Shown here: positions 12,068 to 24,113 of the stretch, in pieces | How positions within the stretch are numbered: position 1 is the stretch's first letter | How the letters are laid out: every line of letters starts with the position of its first letter | Assembly (NCBI GenBank): GCA_028714035.1 | Contig: JAQTNA010000003.1 | Location: 87,106-151,105 of the forward strand | From: Rhodocyclaceae bacterium | GTDB lineage: Bacteria; Pseudomonadota; Gammaproteobacteria; Burkholderiales; Rhodocyclaceae | Length of the DNA stretch: 64,000 bases | Direction of reading: 5' to 3' | Position numbers and translations under genes: made by a program | The notes under the pieces: generated by a model | Seen by the model: the letters and a program-made list of their open reading frames with translations, nothing else | What the model was told of the DNA's origin: nothing | Database searches by the model: none

Positions 12068-13180
12068 TTAGGCGTCCGAATAGCGGCTGGCGATGGCGTG
12101 AAAGACTTCCTGAACCTCCAGGAAGGCATCCACGATGTCCGGATCGAAATGGCTGGCCCGGCCGGCGGCGATCATCGCCACCGCTTCCTCGTGGGAGAAA
12201 GGGCGCTTGTACACCCGCCGGGAGATGAGTGCATCATAGACATCGGCCACGGCCATGAGCCGGGCCGAGATGGGGATGGCCTCACCCGCCAGACCGAGCG
12301 GATAGCCGCTGCCATCCCAGCGTTCGTGGTGGCCCGAGGCGATTTCCATGGCGTGACGCAGAAACGCCCCTTCCTCTCCGTGCAGTTCGTCGGCCGCCCG
12401 GGCGATGGCATCCCGGCCGTACTGGGCGTGGCGCTGCATGATGGCCCACTCCTCCGGGGTAAACCGGCCAGGCTTCTGGAGGATGGAATCCGGAATCGCA
12501 ACCTTGCCGATATCGTGCAGGGGCGCACACTTGAACATCAACTGGATGGTTTCCTCGTCCAGGAAGGACGAAAAGCGCGGGTGGGTGCGCAGTTTGTCCG
12601 CCAGAATCCCCATGTAGTGCTGGGTCCGCCGGATGTGGTTGCCCGTTTCACCGTCGCGCACCTCCGCCAGGGCGCAGAAGGCGCCGATGGTGGCCCCCTG
12701 GGCGGCGATGATCTGCTGGCCCCGGCGCACGATTTCCCGGGTCCGCTCCTCCACCAGGCGCTCCAGATCCTCGTTCTTGCCGCGCAGTTCCCGGTTGGCA
12801 TGGGCCAGGGCCAGATGGTTCCTGACCCGGGCCATGACCACCGCCGGCGAGAAGGGCTTGTGCACGAAGTCCTCGGCCCCCAGGGAGAGGCCGTATTCCT
12901 CGTCCGTATCGCTTTCCAGGCTGGTGATGAAGATCACCGGGATATCCCGGGTTGCCGGATCGGCTTTCACCCGGCGGCACACCTCGAAGCCGTCGGCGCC
13001 GGGCATGACCACGTCCAGCAGCAGCAGGTCGGGGCGATTCCCGGCCTGCATGAAGGCGAGAACCTGGCGGCCATCATCCAGGGCCTGCACCCGGTAGCTG
13101 TCGTGCAACAGCTCCTCCAGGATGAAAAGGTTCTCCGGTTGGTCATCGGCGATGACGATCAGGGGTCTGTCTTCAGTCAT
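12068..13180 (-). CDS. Response regulator with HD-GYP cyclic-di-GMP phosphodiesterase domain
   Basis: 370 residues. The receiver domain (about 6-122) has the acidic DD pair, phospho-acceptor D56 in LLLLDVVMPG and the conserved K in HKPFSP. A coiled linker (ELRGKNEDLERLVEERTREI) leads to an HD-GYP domain with LHDIGKVAIPD and HHERWDGSGYPLGLAGE, so the catalytic His, Asp and GYP residues are all present. The expected activity is breakdown of cyclic-di-GMP, switched by phosphorylation. It lies upstream of the hybrid kinase on the same strand. A second, damaged paralogue is divergent at 13335. Adjacent LuxO/RpfG-like roles are possible but not shown. Confidence 0.9.
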   Translation of the reverse strand: MTEDRPLIVIADDQPENLFILEELLHDSYRVQALDDGRQVLAFMQAGNRPDLLLLDVVMPGADGFEVCRRVKADPATRDIPVIFITSLESDTDEEYGLSLGAEDFVHKPFSPAVVMARVRNHLALAHANRELRGKNEDLERLVEERTREIVRRGQQIIAAQGATIGAFCALAEVRDGETGNHIRRTQHYMGILADKLRTHPRFSSFLDEETIQLMFKCAPLHDIGKVAIPDSILQKPGRFTPEEWAIMQRHAQYGRDAIARAADELHGEEGAFLRHAMEIASGHHERWDGSGYPLGLAGEAIPISARLMAVADVYDALISRRVYKRPFSHEEAVAMIAAGRASHFDPDIVDAFLEVQEVFHAIASRYSDA

Positions 13181-13334
13181 GGCGATGATCGTGGAACCTC
13201 CGGCTGCCGCACATGCCCAAGGATGTTATCAGCCTGACCGCCCCGGTACAATCCAATCCTGACCAAAGCTTTCAAGATTGGCCGGTGCGTGCCGTTAAGC
13301 TTGCTCATCTGTGCGTGCACGCGGGGGGCAGGAC

Positions 13335-14357
13335 ATGAACGGCAATCGGGAGACCATACTGGTCGTGGACGACGTACCCGACAACATTGACGTCCTGGTA
13401 GGCATATTGCGCGAGGACTACCGGGTGATATTCGCCACCAACGGCCCGGACGCCCTGGCGACGGCGCAGCGCCAGAAACCCGACCTCATCCTGTTGGACG
13501 TGATGATGCCGGGCATGAGCGGCTTCGAGGTCTGCACCCGGCTCAAGCACGACATCCGCACCCGGGACATCCCGGTGATCTTCATCACCGCGCTGAGCGA
13601 ATTCCGGGACGAGGAGAAGGGCCTGGGGCTGGGCGCCGTGGATTACCTGCACAAGCCCAGCCACCCGGCGGTCGTGATGCAGCGAGTGCGCGTCCACCTG
13701 CAACTGCACAACCAGAACCGGGCCCTGGAGGACAAGGTCAGGGAACGCACCCGCGACCTGGAGCAAAGCCGCATCGAGATCGTGCGCCGGCTGGGTCGGG
13801 CGGCCTAGTACCGGGACAACGAGACCGGCATGCACGTGATCCGCATGAGCCATTTCACGCTCCTCCTGGCCCAGGCCAGCGGCGTCCCGGAAGCCCAGGC
13901 GGAGTTGCTCTACCAGGCGGCCCCCATGCACGACGTGGGCAAGATCGGCATCCCGGACGCCATCCTGCTGAAGCCGGGCAAACTGGATCCGGCGGAATGG
14001 GCAAAGATGAAGGAACACGCCCGCATTGGCGCCGAGATCATAGGCGATCACGACTCGGCGCTGCTCAAGCTGGCGCGCAGCGTGGCCCTGACCCACCACG
14101 AGAAATGGGATGGCGGCGGCTACCCGGTGGGCCTCGCGGGGGAGGCCATTCCCCTGGAGGGGCGCATCGTCGCCATCTGCGACGTTTACGACGCCCTCAC
14201 CAGCGTGCGCCCCTACAAGCGGGCCTGGAGCTCGGAGGAGGCGGCGGACTACCTGAGCTCCGAAGCCGACAAGAGCTTCGATCCACGCCTGGTACCCCTG
14301 TTCCAGGATCTCCTGCCGCAGATCAGGCTGATCTCAAGCCACTACGCCGACCCCTGA
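13335..14357 (+). pseudogene. HD-GYP response regulator interrupted by one in-frame TAG
   Basis: The reading frame encodes a receiver (D55 in LILLDVMMPG, K in LHKPSHP), a linker and an HD-GYP domain (MHDVGKIGIPD, HHEKWDGGGYPVGLAGE), about 340 codons in all, with one TAG at 13806-13808 (codon 158). The frame is unbroken on both sides. The intact paralogue at 12068 reads A-E-V-R-D where this gene reads A-stop-Y-R-D, so a single GAG-to-TAG change explains it. All catalytic residues survive in the downstream part, which could restart at ATG 13830. Options are a recent nonsense mutation, an amber-readthrough gene or a sequence error. GTG 13311 is an alternative, but ATG 13335 has a better leader (GGGGGGCAGGA). 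Confidence 0.85.
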
Positions 14358-14387
14358 GGCGATAAACCCGAGCCGGGCGGGCGGCGC

Positions 14388-14531
14388 TCAGTGCTGGCAG
14401 GTGCAGCCGCCGTGGTCGCTCCCGGAGGCCGGCTTCAGACTGCCCAACAGAAAGGCGTGGGCCGCGGCGGCCGGATCGCAGACAAGAACCGTGCCCGAAT
14501 CCAGCGCCAGAATTGACACCTTTTCGGACAT
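14388..14531 (-). CDS. 47-residue protein with C-terminal Cys/His motif
   Basis: A short frame starts at ATG 14531, 14 bases after the stop of the glycerate kinase gene on the same strand, and encodes 47 residues beginning MSEKVSILALDSGTVLVCDP. It ends with HGGCTCQH, a cluster of two cysteines and two histidines that looks metal-binding; another Cys is at residue 18. I do not recognise a family. The case for a real gene is the tight spacing, the coherent amphipathic N-terminal half and the ordered Cys/His tail. Against it are a weak ribosome binding site and the small size. It ends convergently with the HD-GYP frame. Confidence 0.5.
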   Translation of the reverse strand: MSEKVSILALDSGTVLVCDPAAAAHAFLLGSLKPASGSDHGGCTCQH

Positions 14532-14545
14532 TCCGGCCCAACCGC

Positions 14546-15805
14546 CTATCGGGACACCAGGATCGCCCGGAAATCGTTTACGTTCGTGAGCGTCGGCCCG
14601 GTCACCAGGGAGTCGCCCAGCACCGAGAAGAAACCGTGGCCGTCGTTGTTGTCCAGGGCGTCCCTGGGCTTCAGGCCCAGGTCGCGCGCCCGCTCCAGGG
14701 TATCGGGCGACAGGATGGCACCGGCGATGTCCTCCATGCCATCCACGCCATCCGTGTCGGCCGCCAGGGCATATACGCCCGGCTCAGCTCTCAGGGCGAG
14801 CCCCAGGGAGAGGAGAAACTCCACGTTGCGCCCGCCACGCCCCTGGCCCCTCACCGTGACCGTGGTCTCGCCCCCGGACAGGAGGATACAGGGGGGCGCG
14901 AAGGGCTGGCCGCGCCGGGCCACCTGCAGGGCGATGCCGGCCAGCACCTTGCCCACCTCCCGCGCCTCGCCCTCGATGGCGTCCCCCAGGATATGCGTGG
15001 CGTAACCCGCTTCGGCCGCCGCACCGGCGGCGGCTTCCAGCGCCATCTGCGGCGAAGCGATGATGCGCGCTTCGCTCGATGCCAGGCGCCCATCCCCGGG
15101 TTTGACCGTTTCCCCCTCCCCGCTTTCCAACAGCCGCCGCAGATGGGGAGGCACCTCGATGGCATAGCGCCCGAGGATGGCCAGGGCGTCGGCGCAGGTG
15201 CTCCCGTCCGCCACCGTGGGGCCGGATGCGATGTCCGCCGGGTCATCCCCCGGCACATCCGAGATGAGGAGCGTCAGCACCCGCGCCGGATGGCAGGCGG
15301 CCGCCAGGCGCCCGCCCTTGATGGCGGACAAATGGCGGCGTACGCAGTTCATCTCGGAGATGGAGGCGCCACTCGCCAGGAGTGCCCGGCTCAGCGCCTG
15401 CTTGTCCTCCAGACGGGTGCCCGGAAGCGGCAAGGCCAGGAGGGCCGAGCCACCGCCGGAGATGAGGCACAACACCAGGTCGTCTTCCGTCAGCCCGGAC
15501 ACCTTCTCCAGGATGCGCCCGGCCGCCTTCGCTCCCGCGGCGTCAGGCACCGGATGGGCGGCCTCCAGTATCTCGATGCGCCCGCAGGGCACGCCGTAGC
15601 CGTAGCGGGTGACCACCAAGCCTTCCAGCGGACCGCTCCAGTGCTCCTCCACGGCCCGGGCCATGGCGGCGGACGCCTTGCCGGCACCGATCACGATCAG
15701 CCGCCCCTTCGGCGGCGGGGGCAGATGGGGCGGCACGCACAACTTGGGCTGGGCCGCGTCCACGGCAACCTGGAACAGACTGCGCAGGAGTTCGTTGGGG
15801 CTCAT
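14546..15805 (-). CDS. Glycerate 2-kinase (MOFRL family)
   Basis: About 419 residues of the family often annotated as hydroxypyruvate reductase (TtuD) or glycerate 2-kinase (GckA). The N-terminal half has the [10 protein letters not shown] loop and [11 protein letters not shown]. The middle has [15 protein letters not shown] and the [17 protein letters not shown] helix. The C-terminal MOFRL domain has [19 protein letters not shown] and [11 protein letters not shown]. It phosphorylates D-glycerate to 2-phosphoglycerate, linking glyoxylate, tartrate or hydroxypyruvate use to glycolysis. ATG 15805 is chosen; GTG 15823 adds six residues and neither has a strong ribosome binding site. It is divergent from the acetate-CoA ligase operon, and a small Cys/His protein follows. 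Confidence 0.88.
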   Translation of the reverse strand: MSPNELLRSLFQVAVDAAQPKLCVPPHLPPPPKGRLIVIGAGKASAAMARAVEEHWSGPLEGLVVTRYGYGVPCGRIEILEAAHPVPDAAGAKAAGRILEKVSGLTEDDLVLCLISGGGSALLALPLPGTRLEDKQALSRALLASGASISEMNCVRRHLSAIKGGRLAAACHPARVLTLLISDVPGDDPADIASGPTVADGSTCADALAILGRYAIEVPPHLRRLLESGEGETVKPGDGRLASSEARIIASPQMALEAAAGAAAEAGYATHILGDAIEGEAREVGKVLAGIALQVARRGQPFAPPCILLSGGETTVTVRGQGRGGRNVEFLLSLGLALRAEPGVYALAADTDGVDGMEDIAGAILSPDTLERARDLGLKPRDALDNNDGHGFFSVLGDSLVTGPTLTNVNDFRAILVSR

Positions 15806-15936
15806 GGGAAATTGATGAAGCACATGGGGGAATCCGGTATCCGTGCGAGTCTAGCAAGCGCGACCCGACCCGGCAAATCCGGCCCCACTGGCGTGCTCGC
15901 CGGATGCGCGCTATATTCCGCCGTGGAGGTGGCGCC

Positions 15937-17696
<1,760 letters not shown>

Positions 17697-17700
<4 letters not shown>

Positions 17701-18721
17701 GACAGAGCAAGGGCATCGCCCATCACGCGCCACCTCCGCCCACGGGCCCGGTGCCGTACGATCAGGAATTCTCCCAGGTCTTGCTGAGGGACATGCTGCG
17801 CATCCGCCGGCTGGAGGAAAAGTCGGCCGAGCTTTACGGCGCCGCCAAGATACGCGGTTTTCTCCACCTCTACATCGGCGAGGAAGCGGTGGCCACCGGC
17901 GCCTTGCACGCCCTCACGCCGGAAGACAACATCGTCGCCACCTACCGGGAGCACGGCCATGCCCTGCTGCGCGGAGTGCCCATGGGGCGCATCATGGCCG
18001 AGATGTACGGCAAGAAGGAAGGCTGCGCCCGGGGCCGGGGCGGCTCCATGCATCTGTTCGATGCCGACGCCCGGCTCTTCGGCGGCAATGCCATCGTTGC
18101 CGGCGGCCTGCCGGTGGCCGTGGGACTGGCGCTGGCCGACAGCATGCGGGGCACGGGCCGCGTCACCGCCTGTTTCTTCGGCGACGGCGCGGTGGCCGAG
18201 GGCGCCTTCCACGAAAGCGTGAACCTGGCCGCCCTGTGGCAGTTGCCGGTGCTGTTCTGCTGCGAGAACAATCTCTACGCCATGGGCACGGCCCTGGAGT
18301 GCTACGAATCCCAGCCCGACCTCACCGCCAAGGCCGCTTCCTACGGGGTGAAGGCCCTGGCCGTGGATGGCATGGACGTGGTGGCGGTGCATGAGGCGGT
18401 AAAGGCCGCCCGCACCCGCATCGCGGCCGGACAAGGGCCGATATTCCTGGAATTCAAGACCTATCGTTTCCGTGCCCACTCCATGTTCGATGCGGAGCTT
18501 TACCGGCATAGGGATGAGGTGGAGGAATGGAAGACCCGCGGCCCGATCCACACCTTCAGCGCCCGACTCAAGGCGGAAGGCAAACTGGATGAAGCCCAGT
18601 TTCTGGCCCTGGACAGGGAAGCGGAACAGGAGGTGGAACAGGCCGTGGAGTTCGCCGAGGCCGGAGAATGGGAGCCGGTCGGCGACCTGCTGAAGGATGT
18701 CTACACGCCGGGGGGGCCAGC

Positions 18722-18725
<4 letters not shown>
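17697..18725 (+). CDS. 2-oxo acid dehydrogenase E1 component, alpha subunit (pyruvate/acetoin type)
   Basis: 342 residues with the thiamine-diphosphate signature [20 protein letters not shown] followed by [10 protein letters not shown], and the ERGGSMH-like stretch [10 protein letters not shown]. This is the catalytic alpha chain of heterotetrameric E1, which decarboxylates pyruvate (or acetoin in the Aco branch) and passes the acetyl group to lipoyl-E2. The start overlaps the ligase stop by four bases and the stop overlaps the beta start by four bases (ATGA), so the three are tightly coupled. Pyruvate against acetoin cannot be told by eye; no acetoin regulator is nearby. Confidence 0.88.
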
Positions 18726-19696
<971 letters not shown>

Positions 19697-19702
19697 GAAC
19701 CT

Positions 19703-19859
19703 CTCACCGCAAGGCGCAGGGAACGCAAAGTGCCGCGAAGGAATTTTCGGGTGGAATCGCCCGGAAATCCATGGTTGGGAGTCATTGTATGGAAAACATC
19801 GCCCACGGACGGTCAAGCTCTTCTTTGCGGACCTTTGCGCCTTCGCGCCTTGCGGTGAG
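19703..19859. repeat. Inverted-repeat element inside the dehydrogenase operon
   Basis: CTCACCGCAAGGCGC at 19703-19717 is perfectly mirrored by GCGCCTTGCGGTGAG at 19845-19859, and further matching follows inward (GAACGCAAAG against CTTTGCGG). The element fills the gap between E1 beta and E2. It probably folds in the mRNA and may tune expression of E2 and the carrier protein relative to E1. Confidence 0.6.
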
Positions 19860-19885
19860 GTTTTGATTTTCATGGGGAATGGATC

Positions 19886-21088
19886 ATGATCGAATTCACC
19901 CTGCCCTCGTTGGGGGCCGACATGGAAGAGGGCACGCTGCTGGAGTGGAAAGTGGCGCCCGGCGATACGGTGAAGAAGGGCCAGGCCCTGGCCATCGTGG
20001 ACACCGCGAAATCGGCGGTGGACGTGGAAATCTGGTACGAAGGCACGGTGCATGAACTGCTGGTGCAGCCGGGGGAGAAGGTGCCGGTGGGCACGCTGCT
20101 CGCGACCCTCTTGGAACCCGGAGAAGTTGCGCCGCCGCCAGCCGAGGGCAAGACGCCCGCCCCGGCCGTGATCGAATTCGAAACGCCCGCGGCGCCGGCC
20201 ACGGCCCCGGTACCGAGCGCCACCCAAGCGACCGCGGCCACAAGAAAACCAATATCCCCCGCGGCCCGCCACCGGGCGAAGGAACTGGGGGTGGACGCGG
20301 ACAGCCTGGCCGGAACCGGTCCGGGTGGCGCCGTGACCCTGGAAGATGTGGAAAAGGCGGTCCTGCCACCCGAAGCGGAAAGGGCGCCAACGCCGGAACC
20401 CGAGAAACCCGCCGACAAGCTCTCCGCCATGCGCCAGGCCATCGCCGCCGCCATGGCCAAATCCAAGCGGGAGATTCCCCATTATTACCTGTCGGAAACC
20501 ATCCCCATGGCCCATGCCCTGGCCTGGCTGGCGGAAGAAAATGCGCGACGCCCCATGAATGAGCGCGTTCTTCCCGCGGCACTCCAGATCAAGGCGGTGG
20601 CCAGGGCGCTGGAACGCTACCCGGAGTTGAACGGCTTCTTCACCGAGGGTGCCTTCCGGCCGGCGGAAGCCATACATCCCGGCATCGCCATTTCCCTGCG
20701 CCAGGGCGGCCTGGTGGCCCCGGCGCTGATGGACGCGGGCCGGAAGCCCCTGGGCCAATTGATGCTTGACCTGGCGGACCTGGTGAAACGCACCCGCACC
20801 GGCTCCCTCAGGAGTTCCGAGCTGACCCGGGCGGGGATCACCATCACCATCCTGGGCGACCAGGGCGTGGAATCCGTGTTCGGCGTCATCTACCCGCCCC
20901 AGGTGGCCCTGGTGGGTTTCGGCCGCATCAGCACGAGGCCCTGGGTGGACGATGGCCAGGTGTGCGCCATGCCCCTGGTGAACGCGAGCCTTTCCGCCGA
21001 TCACCGGGTCTCGGACGGCCACCGGGGCGCCCTGTTCCTGGCCGAATTGCGGGAACTGTTGCAGCGCCCGGAAGAACTGGCCGAGTAG
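19886..21088 (+). CDS. Dihydrolipoamide acyltransferase (E2)
   Basis: 400 residues. An N-terminal lipoyl domain (1-75) carries K42 in DTAKSAVDVE. An Ala/Pro-rich linker precedes a peripheral subunit-binding domain near 125-160 (ISPAARHRAKELGVD). The catalytic domain ends in LSADHRVSDGHRGALFL, with the acyltransferase HxxxDG. It moves the acyl group from lipoamide to CoA. Only one lipoyl domain is present and the catalytic domain is on the short side. The gene for E3 (dihydrolipoamide dehydrogenase) is absent from the operon, so E3 must come from elsewhere. A carrier protein gene follows after about 40 bases. Confidence 0.88.
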   Translation: MIEFTLPSLGADMEEGTLLEWKVAPGDTVKKGQALAIVDTAKSAVDVEIWYEGTVHELLVQPGEKVPVGTLLATLLEPGEVAPPPAEGKTPAPAVIEFETPAAPATAPVPSATQATAATRKPISPAARHRAKELGVDADSLAGTGPGGAVTLEDVEKAVLPPEAERAPTPEPEKPADKLSAMRQAIAAAMAKSKREIPHYYLSETIPMAHALAWLAEENARRPMNERVLPAALQIKAVARALERYPELNGFFTEGAFRPAEAIHPGIAISLRQGGLVAPALMDAGRKPLGQLMLDLADLVKRTRTGSLRSSELTRAGITITILGDQGVESVFGVIYPPQVALVGFGRISTRPWVDDGQVCAMPLVNASLSADHRVSDGHRGALFLAELRELLQRPEELAE

Positions 21089-21127
21089 CCATGCACGGCC
21101 CATCCCATTGATCAGGAGGCAGGAATC

Positions 21128-21376
21128 GTGAACGAAAGCGAACTCAAGACGGTGCTTCTGGCCACCCTGTGCAGCATCGCGCCGGAAGTGGAACCGGAAG
21201 AACTGCGTCAGGACCGCCCCCTGCGGAACCAGGTGGACCTGGATTCCATGGACTGGCTGAATTTCCTCATCGGCCTGCACGACAAGCTGAAGGTGGACAT
21301 CCCGGAAAGCGACTATGCCCGGCTCGTCACCCTGAATGACCTCATCGCCTACCTGGGCGCAAAACTCCCGCCCTGA
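21128..21376 (+). CDS. Acyl carrier protein-like protein
   Basis: 82 residues starting at GTG 21128, behind a strong AGGAGG. The fold is that of a small four-helix carrier, and LDSMDWLNFLIGL contains the DSM motif with phosphopantetheine attachment serine S40. It is the last gene of the ligase / E1 / E2 set, which is an unusual place for a carrier protein. It could accept the acyl group made by the dehydrogenase or ligase, or serve a specialised lipid or lipoyl pathway. No ketosynthase or transferase is adjacent. The identification is firm; the role is open. Confidence 0.8.
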   Translation: MNESELKTVLLATLCSIAPEVEPEELRQDRPLRNQVDLDSMDWLNFLIGLHDKLKVDIPESDYARLVTLNDLIAYLGAKLPP

Positions 21377-21417
21377 CTTCCAAAGCCCTTCAATGCTATC
21401 GGTACGGCTATCGGCGG

Positions 21418-23394
21418 TCAGGCCGGCGCGCTGGCCAGGTAGCGGCGGGCGAAATCGGCATACCAGGCCAGGCTCTCCGGGTTGGCCATGGTGTCAGGGT
21501 TGGCCGACTTCTCCAGGGGCTGGCCGAGGAGCAGTTTCTTGATGGGCAGTTCCATTTTCTTGCCGGACAGGGTGCGCGGGATGGCGGCGACCTGGAATAT
21601 CTCGTTGGGAACATGGCGGGCGGACAGGGCGACCCGGATCCGGTCGCGGATGAGTTTGGTCAGGTCCGGGGTCAGATCCTGGCCCGGGCGCAGAACCACG
21701 AATAGCGGCATGTAGGATTCCTTGCCCAGGTATTCCAGGTCCACCACCATGCTGTCCAGGACCTCCGGTAAATCCTCCACCGCGCGGTAGAGTTCGCTGG
21801 TGCCCATGCGGATGCCGTGGCGGTTGATGGTGGCGTCCGAGCGGCCATAGATGATGGCGCCGCCCCGGGGCGTGATGCGTATCCAGTCGCCGTGGCGCCA
21901 GATGCCGGGATAGACATCGAAATAGCTGTCCCGGTAGCGTCTGTTGTCCGGATCGTTCCAGAAATAGAGCGGCATGGACGGCATGGGTGCGCTGCACACC
22001 AGTTCGCCCACTTCGTCCACCTGTGCCTTGCCGGCGTCGTCGAAAGACTCGATCTTCGCGCCCAGGCAGCGGCACTGCATCTCCCCCAGATACACGGGCA
22101 GGGTCGGCACGCCGCCGATGAAGGCGCTGACCAGGTCCGTGCCGCCGGAGATGGGGTTGATCCAGATGTCCGACCGCACGTGATCCAGCAGCCACTGGTA
22201 GCCCTCGGGCGAGAGAGGCGAGCCCGTGGAGCCGATGCCCCGCAGGGCGCGGAGCTCGGCCACCTCGTTCGGTTCCACGTCGGCCTTCTGGCAGGAGGCG
22301 TAAAAGGCCGCTCCCGCGCCGAAGAAAGTGACCCCGGATTCCCCCACGAAGCGCCACAGGGCGGAGAGGTCGGGATGGCCGGGGTTGCCGTCGAACAGGC
22401 AGATCGTGCTGCCGACCAGGAGGCCGCCCACCTGGAAATTCCACATCATCCAGCCGGTGCTGGAATACCAGTGAAAGCGATCCTCCGGCCCGATATCCAG
22501 ATGGAAGGCCAGGGCCTTCAGGTGCTCGATCATCACGCCGCCCTGGGAATGCACGATGGCCTTGGGCAGGCCGGTGGTGCCCGAGGAGTACACGATCCAG
22601 AGCGGGTGATCGAAGGGCACATGCTGGGGCTGGAGCGGCACGTCGCCCGCCGTGGCGCTGTCCCAGGTCACGGCACCGTGGAAGCCGGCCGCGCCGGCCT
22701 CGGGCTTGAGTGAGGGCAGAAGGACCACGTGGCCGACGCTGGGCAGTTCCGCCAGCATCTCCCGCAGCAGTTCCCGCCTGTCGTAAGCCTTGCCGCCATA
22801 GCGGTAGCCGTCCACGGCGATCAGGACCTTGGGCTCGATCTGACGGAAGCGGTCGAGCACGGCCAGCTTGCCCATGTCAGGGGAGCAGGCGGACCAGATG
22901 GCGCCGATGCTGGCCACCGCCAGGAAGGCCACCACCGTTTCCGGGATGTTGGGCAGGTAGGCGACCACCCGGTCGCCCTTCCTGACACCCATGCCGCGCA
23001 GGGTGCCGGCCAGTGCACCCACCTGGCGTTCCAGTTCGAGCCAGGAAAGATCCCGGTTCTCGCCGGCTTCGTTGCGAAACACGATGGCGGGGCGTTCGCT
23101 CGTGGCGTGCCGGAACACCTGCTCCACGTAGTTGATGCTGACGCCGGGGAACCAGCTGGCGCCGGGCATGGCGGCGCTACCCAGAACGCGCTCGCGCGGC
23201 GTGACCGAGGGAATGTCGAACCAGTCCCAGATCGCGCCCCAGAAGGCCTCCAGTTCGGTCACGGACCACTGCCACAGGGCATCGTAATCCTTGAACCGGA
23301 GGCCGCGTTCCCGGCCCAGCCAGTCGCTGAAGGCGGTGATGCGGGCGGCCTTGATGGTTTCGGGCGAAGGCTGCCAGACGGCGGACGTAGCCAT
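21418..23394 (-). CDS. aacS: Acetoacetyl-CoA synthetase
   Basis: 658 residues, the usual length of this family. The N-terminal region has WSVTELEAFWGAIWDWF. The AMP-binding core is IVYSSGTTGLPKAIVHSQGG, and the family-typical HWYSSTGWMMWNFQVGGLL follows. Later come ISGGTDLVSAF, GDWIRITPRGGAIIYGRSDA and the catalytic lysine region RTLSGKKMELPIKK. It converts acetoacetate, ATP and CoA to acetoacetyl-CoA. AAAGGAGAG before ATG 23394 sets the start. It is the last gene of an eight-gene minus-strand run that includes a beta-keto-acid cleavage enzyme whose family releases acetoacetate, so the two probably act in sequence. Confidence 0.92.
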   Translation of the reverse strand: MATSAVWQPSPETIKAARITAFSDWLGRERGLRFKDYDALWQWSVTELEAFWGAIWDWFDIPSVTPRERVLGSAAMPGASWFPGVSINYVEQVFRHATSERPAIVFRNEAGENRDLSWLELERQVGALAGTLRGMGVRKGDRVVAYLPNIPETVVAFLAVASIGAIWSACSPDMGKLAVLDRFRQIEPKVLIAVDGYRYGGKAYDRRELLREMLAELPSVGHVVLLPSLKPEAGAAGFHGAVTWDSATAGDVPLQPQHVPFDHPLWIVYSSGTTGLPKAIVHSQGGVMIEHLKALAFHLDIGPEDRFHWYSSTGWMMWNFQVGGLLVGSTICLFDGNPGHPDLSALWRFVGESGVTFFGAGAAFYASCQKADVEPNEVAELRALRGIGSTGSPLSPEGYQWLLDHVRSDIWINPISGGTDLVSAFIGGVPTLPVYLGEMQCRCLGAKIESFDDAGKAQVDEVGELVCSAPMPSMPLYFWNDPDNRRYRDSYFDVYPGIWRHGDWIRITPRGGAIIYGRSDATINRHGIRMGTSELYRAVEDLPEVLDSMVVDLEYLGKESYMPLFVVLRPGQDLTPDLTKLIRDRIRVALSARHVPNEIFQVAAIPRTLSGKKMELPIKKLLLGQPLEKSANPDTMANPESLAWYADFARRYLASAPA

Positions 23395-23448
23395 GTACTC
23401 TCCTTTGGGTGTGCGCGCGGCGCTCGGCGTCGCGCGTATTGGTGATAT

Positions 23449-24099
23449 TCAGCCGAACGCGGCGGCCCGCATGGCCGCCAACAGGGCTTCGGGGGGCAAC
23501 GCTCCCGACAGCGCCCTGTGACCGTTGATGACAAACGAGGGAACGCTGCGGATGCCATGACGGTGGCCCGCTGCCAGCCAGCCCGAAACACTCGGAACGG
23601 GGGCGGCAGGCTCTGTCGGGCAAGGGGGTTCGCGTACGCCAACCCTGCCAGCGATCAGCGACAGGATATGACGGTCTCCCAGGTCTTTTCCTTCATTGAA
23701 ATAGGCCTGGAACAGTCGCTCGATCAGACGCTCCACCAGTGTTTCGCCCTGGTCGCCGGCATGGGCGACCAGGCCATGGGCGGCCAGGGTGTTGGGCAGC
23801 ACCTGGATGCGCTCGAATTCGAACTCCAGTCCGGCCTGGCGCCCCGCGGCCCGGACCTCGGCCCGGCGCGCCGCCACCGCAGCCTCACTGCCGAGGCGCT
23901 TGAGGTAGAAGGCCTGGAACGGCAGCCCTGCTTCCGGGGTGTCGGGCAGCAGCGGAAACGAGCGCCAGCGCACGACGGCGGGAACCTCCGGGTGCAGATG
24001 CCGAAAACGCGCCAGGGCCGTGCCCAGGTGCTGCTTGCCGATCAGGCACCAGGGGCAGATGAGATCGAAGAAGACTTCGATGACCAGACCGGATTTCAT
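23449..24099 (-). CDS. DsbA-family (FrnE-like) thiol oxidoreductase
   Basis: 216 residues. A thioredoxin-fold start, VIEVFFDLICPWCLIGKQHL, contains the CPWC active site, followed by the helical insert of the DsbA/FrnE family and the cis-Pro strand SVPSFVINGHRALSGALPP. There is no signal peptide, so it is cytoplasmic. Family members include polyketide-related FrnE proteins and 2-hydroxychromene-2-carboxylate isomerase relatives. The frame is open further upstream, but MKSGLVIEVF at 24099 fits the family start and lies 14 bases after the hydrolase stop. Its substrate is not evident; redox protection of the neighbouring enzymes is one possibility. Confidence 0.85.
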   Translation of the reverse strand: MKSGLVIEVFFDLICPWCLIGKQHLGTALARFRHLHPEVPAVVRWRSFPLLPDTPEAGLPFQAFYLKRLGSEAAVAARRAEVRAAGRQAGLEFEFERIQVLPNTLAAHGLVAHAGDQGETLVERLIERLFQAYFNEGKDLGDRHILSLIAGRVGVREPPCPTEPAAPVPSVSGWLAAGHRHGIRSVPSFVINGHRALSGALPPEALLAAMRAAAFG

Positions 24100-24113
24100 G
24101 GCGTAGCGCGTGT

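Noticed and set aside
14323..14541. 72-codon minus-strand frame in the same place as the small Cys/His protein
   Set aside because: It is Arg/Gly/Ser-rich and overlaps the conserved end of the HD-GYP frame; the 47-residue frame is better formed.
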